64,000 nt of DNA from Achromobacter sp. Root83 (GCF_001428845.1 NZ_LMIU01000012.1:4857-68856), one strand, 5' to 3'. Numbered from the stretch's first letter, positions 35,103 to 44,274 are shown. Notes: generated by a model from the letters alone, not told the origin. Program-made: numbers and translations.

Positions 35103-35599
35103 GCGATACCAATGCGTTGGACGCCCATGCGTTGAACGGCCCCTTGGCTCCTCGGCTCGAGCACGTGGCTACCGTGGTGGTGGATGTGGGCGCGCCGCAA
35201 GAAGTGGGCGATACGCCGCAAGGCCGCCGCCGCGTCATTCCGATCACGGGCGGCACGGTTGACGGACCGCGCCTGCGCGGCAAGGTATTGCCGGGCGGCG
35301 CGGACTTCCAGGTGATCCGGTCGGCGACCTTCACCGACATCCACGCGCGCTACGTCATCGAAACCCCGGAGGGCGATCGCGTCTACGTGGAGAACACCGG
35401 CATACGCACGGGCAGCGCCGACGATATCGCGCGCCTGGCGCGCGGCGAGGCGGTGGATCCCGCCCGCATCTACTTCCGCAGTTATCCCCGCTTTGAAACC
35501 GCGTCGCCCGCGCTGGGGTGGATGAACGAGAGCCTCTTCATCGGCACCGGCGCGCGCTATCCCGATCGGGTGGAACTGCGCTTCTACCGCATTTGCTGA
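35099..35599 (+). CDS. DUF3237-family protein
   Basis: A 166-aa protein starting at the ATG that overlaps the monooxygenase stop. DUF3237 features: RRVIPITGGTVDGPRLRGKV, LPGGADFQVIR, ARYVIETPEGDRVYVENTGI and the C-terminal FIGTGARYPDRVELRFYRI. The family forms a small beta-barrel and is frequently next to aromatic-degradation genes; its reaction is unknown. Translational coupling with the monooxygenase suggests it handles that enzyme's product or substrate. Confidence 0.88.
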   Translation: MSDTNALDAHALNGPLAPRLEHVATVVVDVGAPQEVGDTPQGRRRVIPITGGTVDGPRLRGKVLPGGADFQVIRSATFTDIHARYVIETPEGDRVYVENTGIRTGSADDIARLARGEAVDPARIYFRSYPRFETASPALGWMNESLFIGTGARYPDRVELRFYRIC

Positions 35600-35647
35600 A
35601 CCCGCGGCGACAGCCGCGGCATTGATATAAAAAATAGGGAGACAACC

Positions 35648-36613
35648 ATGCAATCGATGCTGCGCCGCCTGTTGAGCGGCTTTCTGCTGTGCCTGCCGCT
35701 TGCGGCGATGGCGCAGTTTCCCAATGGCCCGGTGCGCCTGAACGTGGGCTTTCCGCCAGGCACCGGCCCCGACATCGTGGCCCGGACCTTGTCGCAGCAC
35801 ATGGGACCCTTGCTGGGCGAGAGCGTCGTGGTGGAAAACAAGGTGGGCGCGGGCGGGCAGATCGCCGCGCAGACGGTTGCGCGCAGCCCCGCTGACGGTC
35901 AGACGCTGCTGTTGGGCGAAGTCGGCTCGATCAGCATTTCGCCGGCCACGTACCGCAACCTGAACTACGACCCTGCCCGCGACTTCGCACCCATTTCCGA
36001 AGTGGTTCGCGCCGACTTCGTGCTGGTGGTCCCGGCGAGTTCGCCGTATCAGGATCTGGCCGCCTTCGTCGAGGCCGCGAAGCAGGCCCCGGACCGCGTC
36101 AACTTCGCGACCTTCGGCGCCGGCACGCCCGGCCACTTCGGCGCGGAACTCTTCGCCCGCGAGGCGGGGCTGAAGATCGAGGCCATCCACTACCGCTCGA
36201 CGGGCGATGCCGTGTCGGGGCTGGTGTCGGGTGGCGTTCAGGCCGCGTTCGTCACGACGGCGCTCGCCGTGCCGCAGGTACAGGGCGGCAAGCTGCGCGC
36301 TCTGGCCACCACGGGCGCGCAACGCTCGTCCGCCCTGGCCAGCGTGCCCACCTTTGCCGAGCGCGGGCTGCCCGCGGTCAACTTCGGCGCCTGGTTTGCG
36401 CTGTTCGCGCCCGCCGGCACGCCGGACGCCGTGCTTGCGCGCTTGCAGGCCGACAGCGCGGCGGCACTGCGTCAGCCAGCGGCCGAGCGTACGCTGGGCG
36501 AAGCGGGGTTTGTCGTGGTGGGCTCGGACCGGAAGGCGCTGCAAGCCCTGCTGGCGGCAGAGACCAAGCGTTGGACCGAGGTCGTGAAAGCGACGGGGTT
36601 CCGGGCCGACTGA
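35648..36613 (+). CDS. Bug/TctC-type tripartite tricarboxylate receptor
   Basis: A 321-aa periplasmic receptor with a signal peptide (LLCLPLAAMAQ cleavage region). Signatures: PVRLNVGFPPGTGPDIVART, VVENKVGAGGQIAAQT, SVPTFAERGLPAVNFGAWFA. In place of the usual PYKG loop it has HYRSTGDAVSGLVSGG, a variant of the binding region. It follows the monooxygenase/DUF3237 pair by 48 bp with a good RBS (AGGGAGA), so it probably binds the aromatic substrate of that operon. No tctAB genes are near. Confidence 0.9.
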   Translation: MQSMLRRLLSGFLLCLPLAAMAQFPNGPVRLNVGFPPGTGPDIVARTLSQHMGPLLGESVVVENKVGAGGQIAAQTVARSPADGQTLLLGEVGSISISPATYRNLNYDPARDFAPISEVVRADFVLVVPASSPYQDLAAFVEAAKQAPDRVNFATFGAGTPGHFGAELFAREAGLKIEAIHYRSTGDAVSGLVSGGVQAAFVTTALAVPQVQGGKLRALATTGAQRSSALASVPTFAERGLPAVNFGAWFALFAPAGTPDAVLARLQADSAAALRQPAAERTLGEAGFVVVGSDRKALQALLAAETKRWTEVVKATGFRAD

Positions 36614-36745
36614 ATGGCGGGCGCCGTCAGGGCGAAGCGGGGGCCTCATCTTGGTAAGCCCGATGCAGCAGCGCCATGTATGCCGGCGTTACCGGCAGAT
36701 CCGCCGCGCCGATCCGGTTTGCCGGTACCCCGGGCGTCCAGGAAG

Positions 36746-37090
36746 CCGGGCGGGGCCGTCTGGCCAAACTGGCCGATGTGGATGGCCGCCGCTGGCGTGG
36801 AGGGGTTCGACGACAGCCACTGCATGGCGTTTCCGGAATCCAGCCATGTGGTGCAGGCCGTGATGGAAGGCGGCGCGGTGGGTCTCGTCGAACTGGAACT
36901 GGTGGACCGGGAGCTGCGGCAGGGCAGGCTCGTCAGGCTGTTCGACGTGGGCGTCAAGGTCGCCCCGGAATACGCCTACCACCTGGTGTATCCGGCCGAG
37001 AGCCGGGACGATCCCCGGGTGCGGGCGTTCCGCGCATGGGTGGCGGGGGAAGTGGACCGTGGCGCCATTCGCCCCGTCCGTGAGCACTGA
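36746..37090 (+). pseudogene. C-terminal remnant of a LysR (GcvA-type) regulator
   Basis: About 110 codons match the effector-domain end of GcvA-like LysR proteins: WMAAAGVEGFDDSHCMAFPE, SSHVVQAVMEGGAVGLVELE, YAYHLVYPAESRDDPRVRAF, then a normal stop. The helix-turn-helix and first half of the effector domain are missing; upstream DNA (36614-36745) has no recognisable LysR frame. It is a truncated relic of the genome's former regulator at this place. Confidence 0.75.
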
Positions 37091-37111
37091 AACGTGCATT
37101 CGCTTCATTGG

Positions 37112-37128
37112 TGGAACAGTTTGTTCCA
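37112..37128. promoter_or_regulatory. Perfect palindrome TGGAACA-GTT-TGTTCCA
   Basis: A 17-bp perfect 7-3-7 inverted repeat, 95 bp upstream of the nitroreductase start and 22 bp after the LysR relic. The half-site spacing is typical of TetR or MarR dimers; the cognate regulator is not in this neighbourhood. Confidence 0.55.
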
Positions 37129-37223
37129 GTTTGAGTACGGCTTAACGGGTGTTGCTGTCATGGGCGAACCAGTAGAATTCCTTTCATAGTTCCTCTATCT
37201 ACTAGTCGAAAGGTCATATTCTC

Positions 37224-37823
37224 ATGAGCAACGCTTATCTCGACGCACTGAAGACGCGCCGCACGCAGTACGCGCTGGGCCGCAACGTATCGGCCTCCAA
37301 GGAAGAGTTGGCAGCCCTGATCCAGGACGCGATCAAGCACAGCCCCTCGTCCTTCAATTCGCAGAGCTCGCGCGCCGTGATCCTTTTCGGCGCCGAAAGC
37401 GAAAAGCTGTGGAATCTGGCGACCGAAGAGGTGCGCAAGGTGGCGCCCGCCGAAGGCTTCGACAAGACCGAGGCCAAGCTCAAGAGCTTTGCCGCCGGTG
37501 TGGGCACGATCCTGTTCTTCGAAGACCAGGACGTCGTGCGCAGCCTGCAAGAGAAGTTCGCCCTGTACGCCGACAATTTCCCGGTGTGGTCGGAACAGTC
37601 GGGCGGCATGGCCCAACTGTCGGTCTGGGCCGCCCTGGCCAACGCCGATGTCGGCGCCAGCCTGCAGCACTACAACCCGTTGATCGACGCCGCCGTGGCG
37701 CGTGAATGGAACGTCCCCGCCTACTGGAAGCTGCGCGCGCAGATGCCGTTTGGCTCGAACGAAGCCGGCTTCGGCGACAAGCCCTTCATGGACGACGCCG
37801 AGCGTTTCCGCGTGTTCGGCTGA
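37224..37823 (+). CDS. Nitroreductase-family protein
   Basis: A 199-aa FMN-dependent oxidoreductase. Family motifs: KTRRTQYALG at the N-terminus (phosphate-binding Arg), KHSPSSFNSQSSRAVILFG, and WAALANADVGASLQHYNPLI. The size and the KHSPSSFNSQ segment match the oxygen-insensitive subfamily known from E. coli NfsB-distant, lactobacillar and proteobacterial homologues. It is a single gene with its own terminator, and the palindrome upstream suggests inducible expression. Confidence 0.9.
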   Translation: MSNAYLDALKTRRTQYALGRNVSASKEELAALIQDAIKHSPSSFNSQSSRAVILFGAESEKLWNLATEEVRKVAPAEGFDKTEAKLKSFAAGVGTILFFEDQDVVRSLQEKFALYADNFPVWSEQSGGMAQLSVWAALANADVGASLQHYNPLIDAAVAREWNVPAYWKLRAQMPFGSNEAGFGDKPFMDDAERFRVFG

Positions 37824-37866
37824 TCTTCCGGGGGCGTCCGCGCGCGCCCGCATGAAGGCGGTTTTC

Positions 37867-37901
37867 AAACCCGCATTTCTCGAAGGAGGAATGCGGGTTT
37901 T
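37867..37901 (+). terminator. Terminator after the nitroreductase gene
   Basis: An 11-bp stem AAACCCGCATT/AATGCGGGTTT with a 12-nt loop and trailing T residues, 44 bp after the stop. Confidence 0.85.
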
Positions 37902-38022
37902 GCCGTTTTGGGGCCGGACCTTGCGTGCGGATCGGCTGGTCCGCCGTTCGGCCGAGCCCATGCATCGCCCGAAGCGGATAGCGCTATAGTCAACCGAGCC
38001 CCTCAACCCGGAAGGAGTCATC

Positions 38023-38451
38023 ATGCAGACCAATGAGATTCACCGCGGCCGCCTGATCGATCACATTCAGTTGGTCGTGCGCGATCTTCCCGCCAGCCAG
38101 CGTTTCTATCAAGCGGTGTTCGATGCGCTGGAAGTGCCCATGGGAGGCACGGCGGACGATTACTTCTGGGCGGACGAACTGTTTGTCTCCACGGCGGACA
38201 GCAAGGCCGCGCTGGGCCAACTGACCGGACGCCATCACCTGGCGTTCCAGGCGCGCGACCAGGCCATGGTCGACGCGTTCCACAAGGCGGCTTTGGCGCA
38301 CGGTGGCAAGGACAACGGCGCGCCGGGATTCCGGGATTACCATCCGGGCTATTACGGCGCGTTCGTGCTGGATCCGGACGGCAACAACATCGAAGCCGTG
38401 TTCCATGGCGAAGCCGAGCGCAGCGCGCCATCGGTCAAGGTAACGTTCTGA
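38023..38451 (+). CDS. VOC-superfamily (glyoxalase/dioxygenase fold) protein
   Basis: A 142-aa single-domain vicinal-oxygen-chelate protein with AAGGAG before the ATG. Likely metal ligands are the His in LIDHIQLVVRDLPASQRFY, the His in GRHHLAFQARDQ, and the Glu in PDGNNIEAVFH. Substrate unknown; similar proteins include glyoxalase I-like isomerases and fosfomycin-resistance-like transferases. A LysR gene begins 13 bp after its stop. Confidence 0.87.
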   Translation: MQTNEIHRGRLIDHIQLVVRDLPASQRFYQAVFDALEVPMGGTADDYFWADELFVSTADSKAALGQLTGRHHLAFQARDQAMVDAFHKAALAHGGKDNGAPGFRDYHPGYYGAFVLDPDGNNIEAVFHGEAERSAPSVKVTF

Positions 38452-38464
38452 CCGGGACTTGGGT

Positions 38465-39388
38465 GTGCAACTGCGCCATCTTCGGTACTTCGTGAAGATC
38501 GTCGAGGCGGGCAGTTTTTCCCGCGCGGCCGCGCTCATCCCCGTGGCGCAGCCGGCGCTCAGCCAGCAGATCGCCGCGCTGGAAGAAGAACTGGGCGTGA
38601 CGCTGCTGCACCGTAGCGCGCGCGGCGCGCGTCCCACGGCGGCGGGGGCGGCGTTCTACGCGGAAGCCGCGTCCATACTCAGCCGGATGGAACGCATTCC
38701 CCAGATCGTGCGGTCGCTGGGCGGGGAGGTCCAGGGAGTGGTCCGCGTGGGCATGTCGTCCACGCTGGCGTCGTTCCTGGCCGGCGTACTGATGGAAAAG
38801 TGCAGGGTGGCGCTGCCCAGGATCAGCCTGCGCTTCAGCAGCGACGCGAGCGGCCAACTGGGCTCGCGCATCCGCGATAGCTCGCTGGATCTCGCCTTGG
38901 TGTTCGAGGACGAGCCTTTCACGGGCTTCGAGCGCAAGCCGCTGTTCCGGCAGCGGCTTTTTCTCGTCAGCCCGCGCCGGGCCGGACGGCGGCCCGCCGG
39001 ATTGCGATTCGAGCAGTTGGCGGGCATGCCGCTCATCCTGCCGGCGCATCCCAACATCACGCGCGGCCTGCTGGACCGGCTGTTCACCCAGGCGGGCATC
39101 GTGCCGCAGGTGGTGGCGGAAACCGAGGTGTTCTCGGGCATGCTGTCGGCGGTGCAGGCCGGCATCGGCAACACCATCCTGCCGCTGGGCGATTTCTCGG
39201 GCGTGCCCGGTGCGATGGTGTGGGCTGTGCTGATCGAACCGCCCGTCTACCTGACGGCGACACTCATCGCCTCGAACGAGGTGCCGCTGGCGCCGCCCGC
39301 TGAAGCGGTGCGGATGCTGCTGAGCGACTTCGTCATGCAGCAGGTGCAGGACCGTGGTTTGGCGGGCGCGGAGCCGCTCGCATCCTGA
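38465..39388 (+). CDS. LysR-family transcriptional regulator
   Basis: A 307-aa regulator, taken from GTG 38465 (VQLRHLRYFVKIVEAGSFS); TTG 38459 is an alternative and no clear RBS is visible. Helix-turn-helix: RAAALIPVAQPALSQQIAAL. The effector domain follows the Nac/Cbl-like pattern (RVGMSSTLASFLAGVLMEK, LPAHPNITRGLLDRL). It precedes, in the same direction, the AtuA-DUF4387 gene, which it probably controls. Confidence 0.88.
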   Translation: MQLRHLRYFVKIVEAGSFSRAAALIPVAQPALSQQIAALEEELGVTLLHRSARGARPTAAGAAFYAEAASILSRMERIPQIVRSLGGEVQGVVRVGMSSTLASFLAGVLMEKCRVALPRISLRFSSDASGQLGSRIRDSSLDLALVFEDEPFTGFERKPLFRQRLFLVSPRRAGRRPAGLRFEQLAGMPLILPAHPNITRGLLDRLFTQAGIVPQVVAETEVFSGMLSAVQAGIGNTILPLGDFSGVPGAMVWAVLIEPPVYLTATLIASNEVPLAPPAEAVRMLLSDFVMQQVQDRGLAGAEPLAS

Positions 39389-39524
39389 GGTGTTGCCGCC
39401 GAGCCATACCGGGCGCCTATACCCGCATATCGACATAGTATTTTTTCGCGATCGCCAGCAGGCGCACCCTTCACTCCCAGGCAGCAACCGCCATCCGGCG
39501 GCCTGCGCGACAAGGAGAGTGAAG

Positions 39525-41606
39525 ATGGCAAAGCTGATCTATCGAGTGGTTTCCGCATGCGGTGCGCTGGGATACGGATTCCCGAAAGCGTCGTTGCAAA
39601 AGGCGCTGGAAGGGCGTATCGACGCCGTGATCTCGGACGCGGGGTCAATGGATGCCGGCCCCTACTATCTGGGCACCGGCGAAGAATATTTCGAACGCGA
39701 GGCCGTGAAGGCGGATTTTCGCCACATGGTCCAGGCGGGCGAGACCATCGACGGGCCGGTCATCCTGGGCAGTTGCGGTATGGCGGGGGGCAACCGCAAC
39801 CTGGACTGGATGATCGCGCTTGCAAAAGAAGTCTTCGACGAACTGGGCGTGAAGGACCGCGCCGTGGCCGTCATCCGGTCAGAACTGGACCCGGCCAGCG
39901 TCATTGCGGAGCTGCGGGCGGGGGCGCTGCGCCCCACGGGCGCCGGGCCCGAGCTGGACGAGGACGCGCTCAGGGAAAGCACGATCGTGGGGCAGATGGG
40001 CATCCACCCGCTGATCACCGCGCTGGAGGGCGGCGCGAAGTACATCCTGGCGGGAAGATCGTGCGACATCGCGCTGTTTGCATCCGACATGATCCGGCGC
40101 GGCGTTGAGCCTGGCCTGGCCTATCACGTGGGCCATGTGCTGGAATGCGGCGCGCTGGCCTGCGACCCTGGCTCGCCGTCGGACTGCCTGGTGGCGGAAA
40201 TCTACGACGACGGTACCGCATTGTTCGTGGCGCCGGACGCGTCGCGCCGGTGCACGCCGTATTCCATCGCGGCGCATTCGCTCTACGAGGAAAGCCATCC
40301 GCAGCTACAGTTCTACCCGGAAGGCATCCTGGCAATGGAGCACACGGAATTCTTCGCCCGTGACGCCCGGACGGCAGGCATCCGCAACAGCCAGTTCGTG
40401 CATGCCGGCAAGCCCTGGCCCTGGAGCATCAAGCTCGAGGGCGCACGCTACCTGGGCAAGCGCAAGGTGTCGCTGGTCAACCTGGACCCTGCGGATCTGC
40501 CGCGGGTTCCCGGCGACATTCTGGTCTACGGCCGCAACGGCGTCCAGGCCGTGCCCGTGCAGGAAGGGGGGCGCGAACTGGGCCTGATCGTGGAGACCTG
40601 CGCGGCCACGGCAGACGCCGCGCAAACCCTGGCCAGCCTGCTCACGCACTATCTGATCCACTACGGCTATCCCGGCCGCAAGGCCACCGCGGGCAATATC
40701 GCCTATCCGCTGTCGCCGAACCTGGTGAGCTTCCGGCGCGAGGACGGCCTGTATGGCGCCATCGTGCCCAGCGGGACGCGCGATCCGGTCTTCCAGGCCA
40801 ACTACGCCAGGATCAAGGACGCGGTGATCGAGCTGATCCAGGCGGAGTTTCCGGATGCGTTGCGCGACGCGAGCTGGCAGATCCACGAGGCCAGCGCGAG
40901 CCGCCCGGTGGCGCTGCTGCGCACCACCGATCGCGATGCCGGCCAGCTTGCCCTGCGCCATCGCGCGGACCTGGACCGCCTGCTGGCGCTCGTTGCGGCG
41001 CGCGAGGGATCCCGCATGAACCTGGACGCGGGCGATGCATACGCATGGACGCTTTACCATCTGCTGCAGAACGAAGACCTCATCAAAAACCGCATGTTTC
41101 CGATTACCTACTTTCGCGCCAATGGGGCGGAATGGACCGGATGCGGGCAGGAGCAACCCCGGTACTACGACATCGGCACCACCCGCTACGACGGCAACCT
41201 GGACGACCGCACGCTGTCTTTGATCGCTGACGCGCCGCCGGACGGCAAGCCTCAGGGCGAAAAGCCGCTGCTGGACATGGCCGTCGTGATCCGCAGCAAG
41301 GACGCGGGCATCAACCGGCTCACTTTCGATATCGTCTTCAATTCCGCAGCCGACTACGAGACCGCCCTGCGGTCGAATGTGTTCTGCCCGGCAAACGTGG
41401 CGCGGCTGCTCGGGATGGCGCCCGAACACGTGGTCGGCGCGTTCTTCGTCGACAGTTGCAACGCGATCAAGTTGACGATAGACCGCCCGAACATTTCCGC
41501 CTCGCCCGACGAACGCGACGTATTCGGCGCGCAGCAGCAAGCGGTCATCGAACGTTTGTCCATTCCACATTACGCAGAGCGCCTGGCGATGGCGTCGGCT
41601 TTGTAG
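39525..41606 (+). CDS. AtuA-family / DUF4387 fusion protein
   Basis: A 693-aa protein, started at ATG 39525 after AAGGAGAG. The N-terminal 470 or so residues are AtuA/DUF1446 (GALGYGFPKASLQKALEG, VISDAGSMDAGPYYLG, GSCGMAGGNRNLDWM, TGRSCD-like AGRSCDIALFASD). The C-terminal 105 or so are DUF4387 (VVIRSKDAGINRLTFDIVF, VVGAFFVDSCNAIKLTIDRP). AtuA is required in citronellol/geraniol catabolism in pseudomonads, but its reaction is unresolved. Here the two domains, often encoded by adjacent genes, are one polypeptide. Substrate here unknown; the LysR gene just upstream is the likely regulator. Confidence 0.87.
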   Translation: MAKLIYRVVSACGALGYGFPKASLQKALEGRIDAVISDAGSMDAGPYYLGTGEEYFEREAVKADFRHMVQAGETIDGPVILGSCGMAGGNRNLDWMIALAKEVFDELGVKDRAVAVIRSELDPASVIAELRAGALRPTGAGPELDEDALRESTIVGQMGIHPLITALEGGAKYILAGRSCDIALFASDMIRRGVEPGLAYHVGHVLECGALACDPGSPSDCLVAEIYDDGTALFVAPDASRRCTPYSIAAHSLYEESHPQLQFYPEGILAMEHTEFFARDARTAGIRNSQFVHAGKPWPWSIKLEGARYLGKRKVSLVNLDPADLPRVPGDILVYGRNGVQAVPVQEGGRELGLIVETCAATADAAQTLASLLTHYLIHYGYPGRKATAGNIAYPLSPNLVSFRREDGLYGAIVPSGTRDPVFQANYARIKDAVIELIQAEFPDALRDASWQIHEASASRPVALLRTTDRDAGQLALRHRADLDRLLALVAAREGSRMNLDAGDAYAWTLYHLLQNEDLIKNRMFPITYFRANGAEWTGCGQEQPRYYDIGTTRYDGNLDDRTLSLIADAPPDGKPQGEKPLLDMAVVIRSKDAGINRLTFDIVFNSAADYETALRSNVFCPANVARLLGMAPEHVVGAFFVDSCNAIKLTIDRPNISASPDERDVFGAQQQAVIERLSIPHYAERLAMASAL

Positions 41607-41749
41607 GGGGGGCGGCGGCGTCCGGGTGAGCGTCTTGCGGCGGCTGCGCTGGGGCCGGGATGGCAGGGGAGCGGACATTTCGTGCAAGAATTGCGTGCTT
41701 CCCGGCCACCCGGCAAGGCCGGTCCGCCACCAACTCCAAGAAGAGTCAG

Positions 41750-42577
41750 ATGAAACCTGGATGTTCCGTACTGCGGCTGCTGTCCCTGGCTGGATTGTTC
41801 GCGTTGTCCGCGCCCGCGCAGGCCATCGATTGCAAGAAGGCCAGCACCGCCGTCGATAAGCTGATCTGCTCGGATCGAGGCGCCGTGTCGGCCGACGCCG
41901 ACTTGAACCGGGACTACAGCGCGTTGCTGAAGCAGGCGCCCGACGGCGATATCCGGGCCATGCTGGTGAACAGCCAGAAGCGCTGGCTGGCGGCGCGAGA
42001 CCGGGCGCTGGAGACGCTGATCGAATCGCCCGACGCGCTGCCGGACGGCAAGACCGCCGGCCAGGTCGCGCGCGACCTGATCCGCAGCCGCAGCGCGGAG
42101 TTCAAGGAGGCGCCCAAGGGCGCGTCCACGCCGCGCCTGATCGGCAACGCGGTCGAACAGCGGCAATTCCAGGCGCAATTCACCGGCGGGAAGTTCGCCG
42201 GTTTTGCGGCATCGTGCGACGTGCTGCCGCGCGACTACGAGAACTACGCCTGCTTTGCGAGCCGCCACTACCAGCACAATGACCGGGTATGTTCGGTGGA
42301 CGAATACTGGGCATCGGGTAGTGTTTACACCAGCCGGTACGTCGCGAACGTCGTGGACGGCAGGCCCAAGGTCATCGCGGCCTGCTCCTTCAGCAGCGAA
42401 GACGAAGCGTGTTCCGACACCGAGGGCAAGGCAAAATGGAACCGGGCGCCGACGCAGCCGGCGAATCTGTATTCCGCCGCGCCGCTACCGAAATTCGACG
42501 GCGAGATCTTTGCCGCCGACGATGACGAATGGGCGCGCGCCTGCCTGTCCGATCCGGCCTATCCGACCGCCAACTAG
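41750..42577 (+). CDS. Periplasmic LprI-like (DUF1311) protein
   Basis: A 275-aa secreted protein with signal peptide (LRLLSLAGLFALSAPAQA, then IDCKKA). The N-terminal third has the LprI/DUF1311 pattern: CKKASTAVDKLICSDRG, ADLNRDYSALLKQ, NSQKRWLAARDRALETL. In mycobacteria LprI inhibits lysozyme. The remaining 180 residues, with several Cys pairs, are not recognised. It is a single gene; the 274 bp after it hold nothing I can identify. Confidence 0.75.
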   Translation: MKPGCSVLRLLSLAGLFALSAPAQAIDCKKASTAVDKLICSDRGAVSADADLNRDYSALLKQAPDGDIRAMLVNSQKRWLAARDRALETLIESPDALPDGKTAGQVARDLIRSRSAEFKEAPKGASTPRLIGNAVEQRQFQAQFTGGKFAGFAASCDVLPRDYENYACFASRHYQHNDRVCSVDEYWASGSVYTSRYVANVVDGRPKVIAACSFSSEDEACSDTEGKAKWNRAPTQPANLYSAAPLPKFDGEIFAADDDEWARACLSDPAYPTAN

Positions 42578-42851
42578 CCGCGCAGGGGACGGCGGCGCGC
42601 ACGCTGGAGAAGACGGCGGGTGAGTGTCAGACTGTAATCGCAAGCCGGATGCCCGGCGTGCGCCGCGGGCCGCGTGATCGCATCGGCTACCGTATGAGGC
42701 GCCCCTGCCGGGGCTCTCGCCGCCGCGTTGCGACGCGCGGAGACGCCGCAAGATTTGGAAACTGTCTGGGTTCCGTTCCGGCGATTCCGTCCATGCCACG
42801 GACGTAGAATCCCGCTTTTCATCAGGGCCAGCCGGCTGACAGGAACCAATC

Positions 42852-43664
42852 ATGAGAAAAACCATCCTTCTTGCATCCGTGTGCGCCGCGCTGCTTTCCG
42901 CTTGCGCGCCGACTTCCCCTCCCCGCGAAGGATCGTCCTCCATGCCTGCTTCGGCCGCCGCCTCTCCCGCCCTCCAATCGAGCCTGACCGCCTATTACTG
43001 GCGCCTGGCCTCCGCCACCGACGCCTCGGGCAAGCCGATCGCTGCCTTGCAGAAGGGCGTCGAGCACCAGTTGCGCCTGAGCTTCACGGATGACGCCTTG
43101 AATATCCGCGGGGGCTGCAACGCGCAGTTCGGCGGATACACGTACAAGAACGGTGTGCTGACCATCGCGAATCTTGCCTCCACGATGAAGGCTTGCGAAC
43201 AGAGCCTGATGCAGCTCGACGCCGAGATTGTGCAGCGCATGAAGGGCGACCTGCGCGTGACGCTGACCGGCGACAAGGCCGAACCCGCGCTGGAACTCGC
43301 GGCGCAGGACGGCAGCGTGCTGAAGTTCGTGGGCGAGCCGACGCCGGAGACGCTGTACGGCAGCACGGGGCAGATCATGTTCCTGGAGGTCGCGGCCAAG
43401 CGCGCCGAATGCAGCCATCCCATGATTCCCCACTATCAGTGCCTGATGGTGCGGGAGCGCAAATTCAACGAAGCGGGCATCGCGCTGCCGGCGCAGGGCA
43501 AGTGGCAGGCGCTTTATCAGTCCATCGAAGGATTCGAACACCAGGACGGCGTGCGCACCGTGCTGCGCGTGAAGCGTTACGACTGGAAGAATCCGCCGGC
43601 GGACGCGCCGTCGAAGGTCTATGTGCTGGACATGGTGGTGGAGCAGGACGCCTCGGGGAAATAG
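42852..43664 (+). CDS. META/DUF4377-domain lipoprotein
   Basis: A 270-aa lipoprotein (lipobox LLSAC at Cys17). A META domain (HslJ-like) spans about residues 40-150: YYWRLASATDASGKPI, LNIRGGCNAQFGGYTYKNG, MKACEQSLMQLDAEI. DUF4377 follows, about 160-255 (LEVAAKRAECS, YQCLMVRER, FYQSIEGFEH-like ALYQSIEGFEHQDGV). META proteins are stress-linked outer-membrane or periplasmic proteins of unclear function. It is convergent with the CopD-like gene, with only 10 bp between the stops. Confidence 0.87.
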   Translation: MRKTILLASVCAALLSACAPTSPPREGSSSMPASAAASPALQSSLTAYYWRLASATDASGKPIAALQKGVEHQLRLSFTDDALNIRGGCNAQFGGYTYKNGVLTIANLASTMKACEQSLMQLDAEIVQRMKGDLRVTLTGDKAEPALELAAQDGSVLKFVGEPTPETLYGSTGQIMFLEVAAKRAECSHPMIPHYQCLMVRERKFNEAGIALPAQGKWQALYQSIEGFEHQDGVRTVLRVKRYDWKNPPADAPSKVYVLDMVVEQDASGK

Positions 43665-43674
43665 CCGCCGCGGC

Positions 43675-44118
43675 TCACCAGGTCAGGTAGAACATGGCCT
43701 TGGCCAGCACCACGATGGCGACCATGTGGCAGAACACGCTCAGGTGCATGCGGCTTTGCACCGCCCCGGTCAGCCGGCGGCGGCGCGCCAGGATCAGGGC
43801 GGTCGCCACATGGACCAGCACGCTGGCGGCCAGCGCTGTCTTGACGGACAGCAGGAGCCCGAAAGACGAGGCCAGGGGGGCGGCGAGCGCGCCGCGGTGC
43901 TGCCAGGCCAGGCCCAGGCCGGCCACGTACAGCAGCAGCACGGACCAGGGCACCACCGAGCGCACGCGCGGGCCGAGCTGGCTGCCCAGCGCGCGACGCA
44001 CGTCGGCGGGAAGCCGCTTGTGCACCGGTTCCAGGAACAGCACCTCGAACGTGACCGTACCGACGAACAGGAAGGCGGCCAGCAGGTGCAGGATGAGCAA
44101 CACGGGATAGAGATTCAT
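43675..44118 (-). CDS. CopD-like integral membrane protein
   Basis: A 147-aa protein started at ATG 44118 (MNLYPVLLILHLLAAFLFVG) with four predicted membrane helices. The spaced histidines in helices (LHLLAAF, LVHVATALI, MHLSVFCHMV) fit the small CopD-like/copper-resistance family of beta-proteobacteria. Metal or heme binding is inferred from that family, not shown by the sequence. The upstream neighbour on the same strand is the penicillin acylase gene. Confidence 0.7.
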   Translation of the reverse strand: MNLYPVLLILHLLAAFLFVGTVTFEVLFLEPVHKRLPADVRRALGSQLGPRVRSVVPWSVLLLYVAGLGLAWQHRGALAAPLASSFGLLLSVKTALAASVLVHVATALILARRRRLTGAVQSRMHLSVFCHMVAIVVLAKAMFYLTW

Positions 44119-44274
44119 GGTGGTGTCGCGGAGGGTCTGATTGGAATTTTCCCACCTGCCCGGCGTCGGTCGAATGACAAACATCAAGCCTTGCCGCCAG
44201 CAGCCGAAAGGCAGCCGGGCCGCGGCCCCGTTCAGGGACTCGCGGCCCGGCATGGGCGCTGTCGCGCCGCCTGG

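Noticed and set aside
35039-36649. 536-codon minus-strand open frame
   Set aside because: Antisense to the DUF3237 and Bug genes; no start signal or domain.
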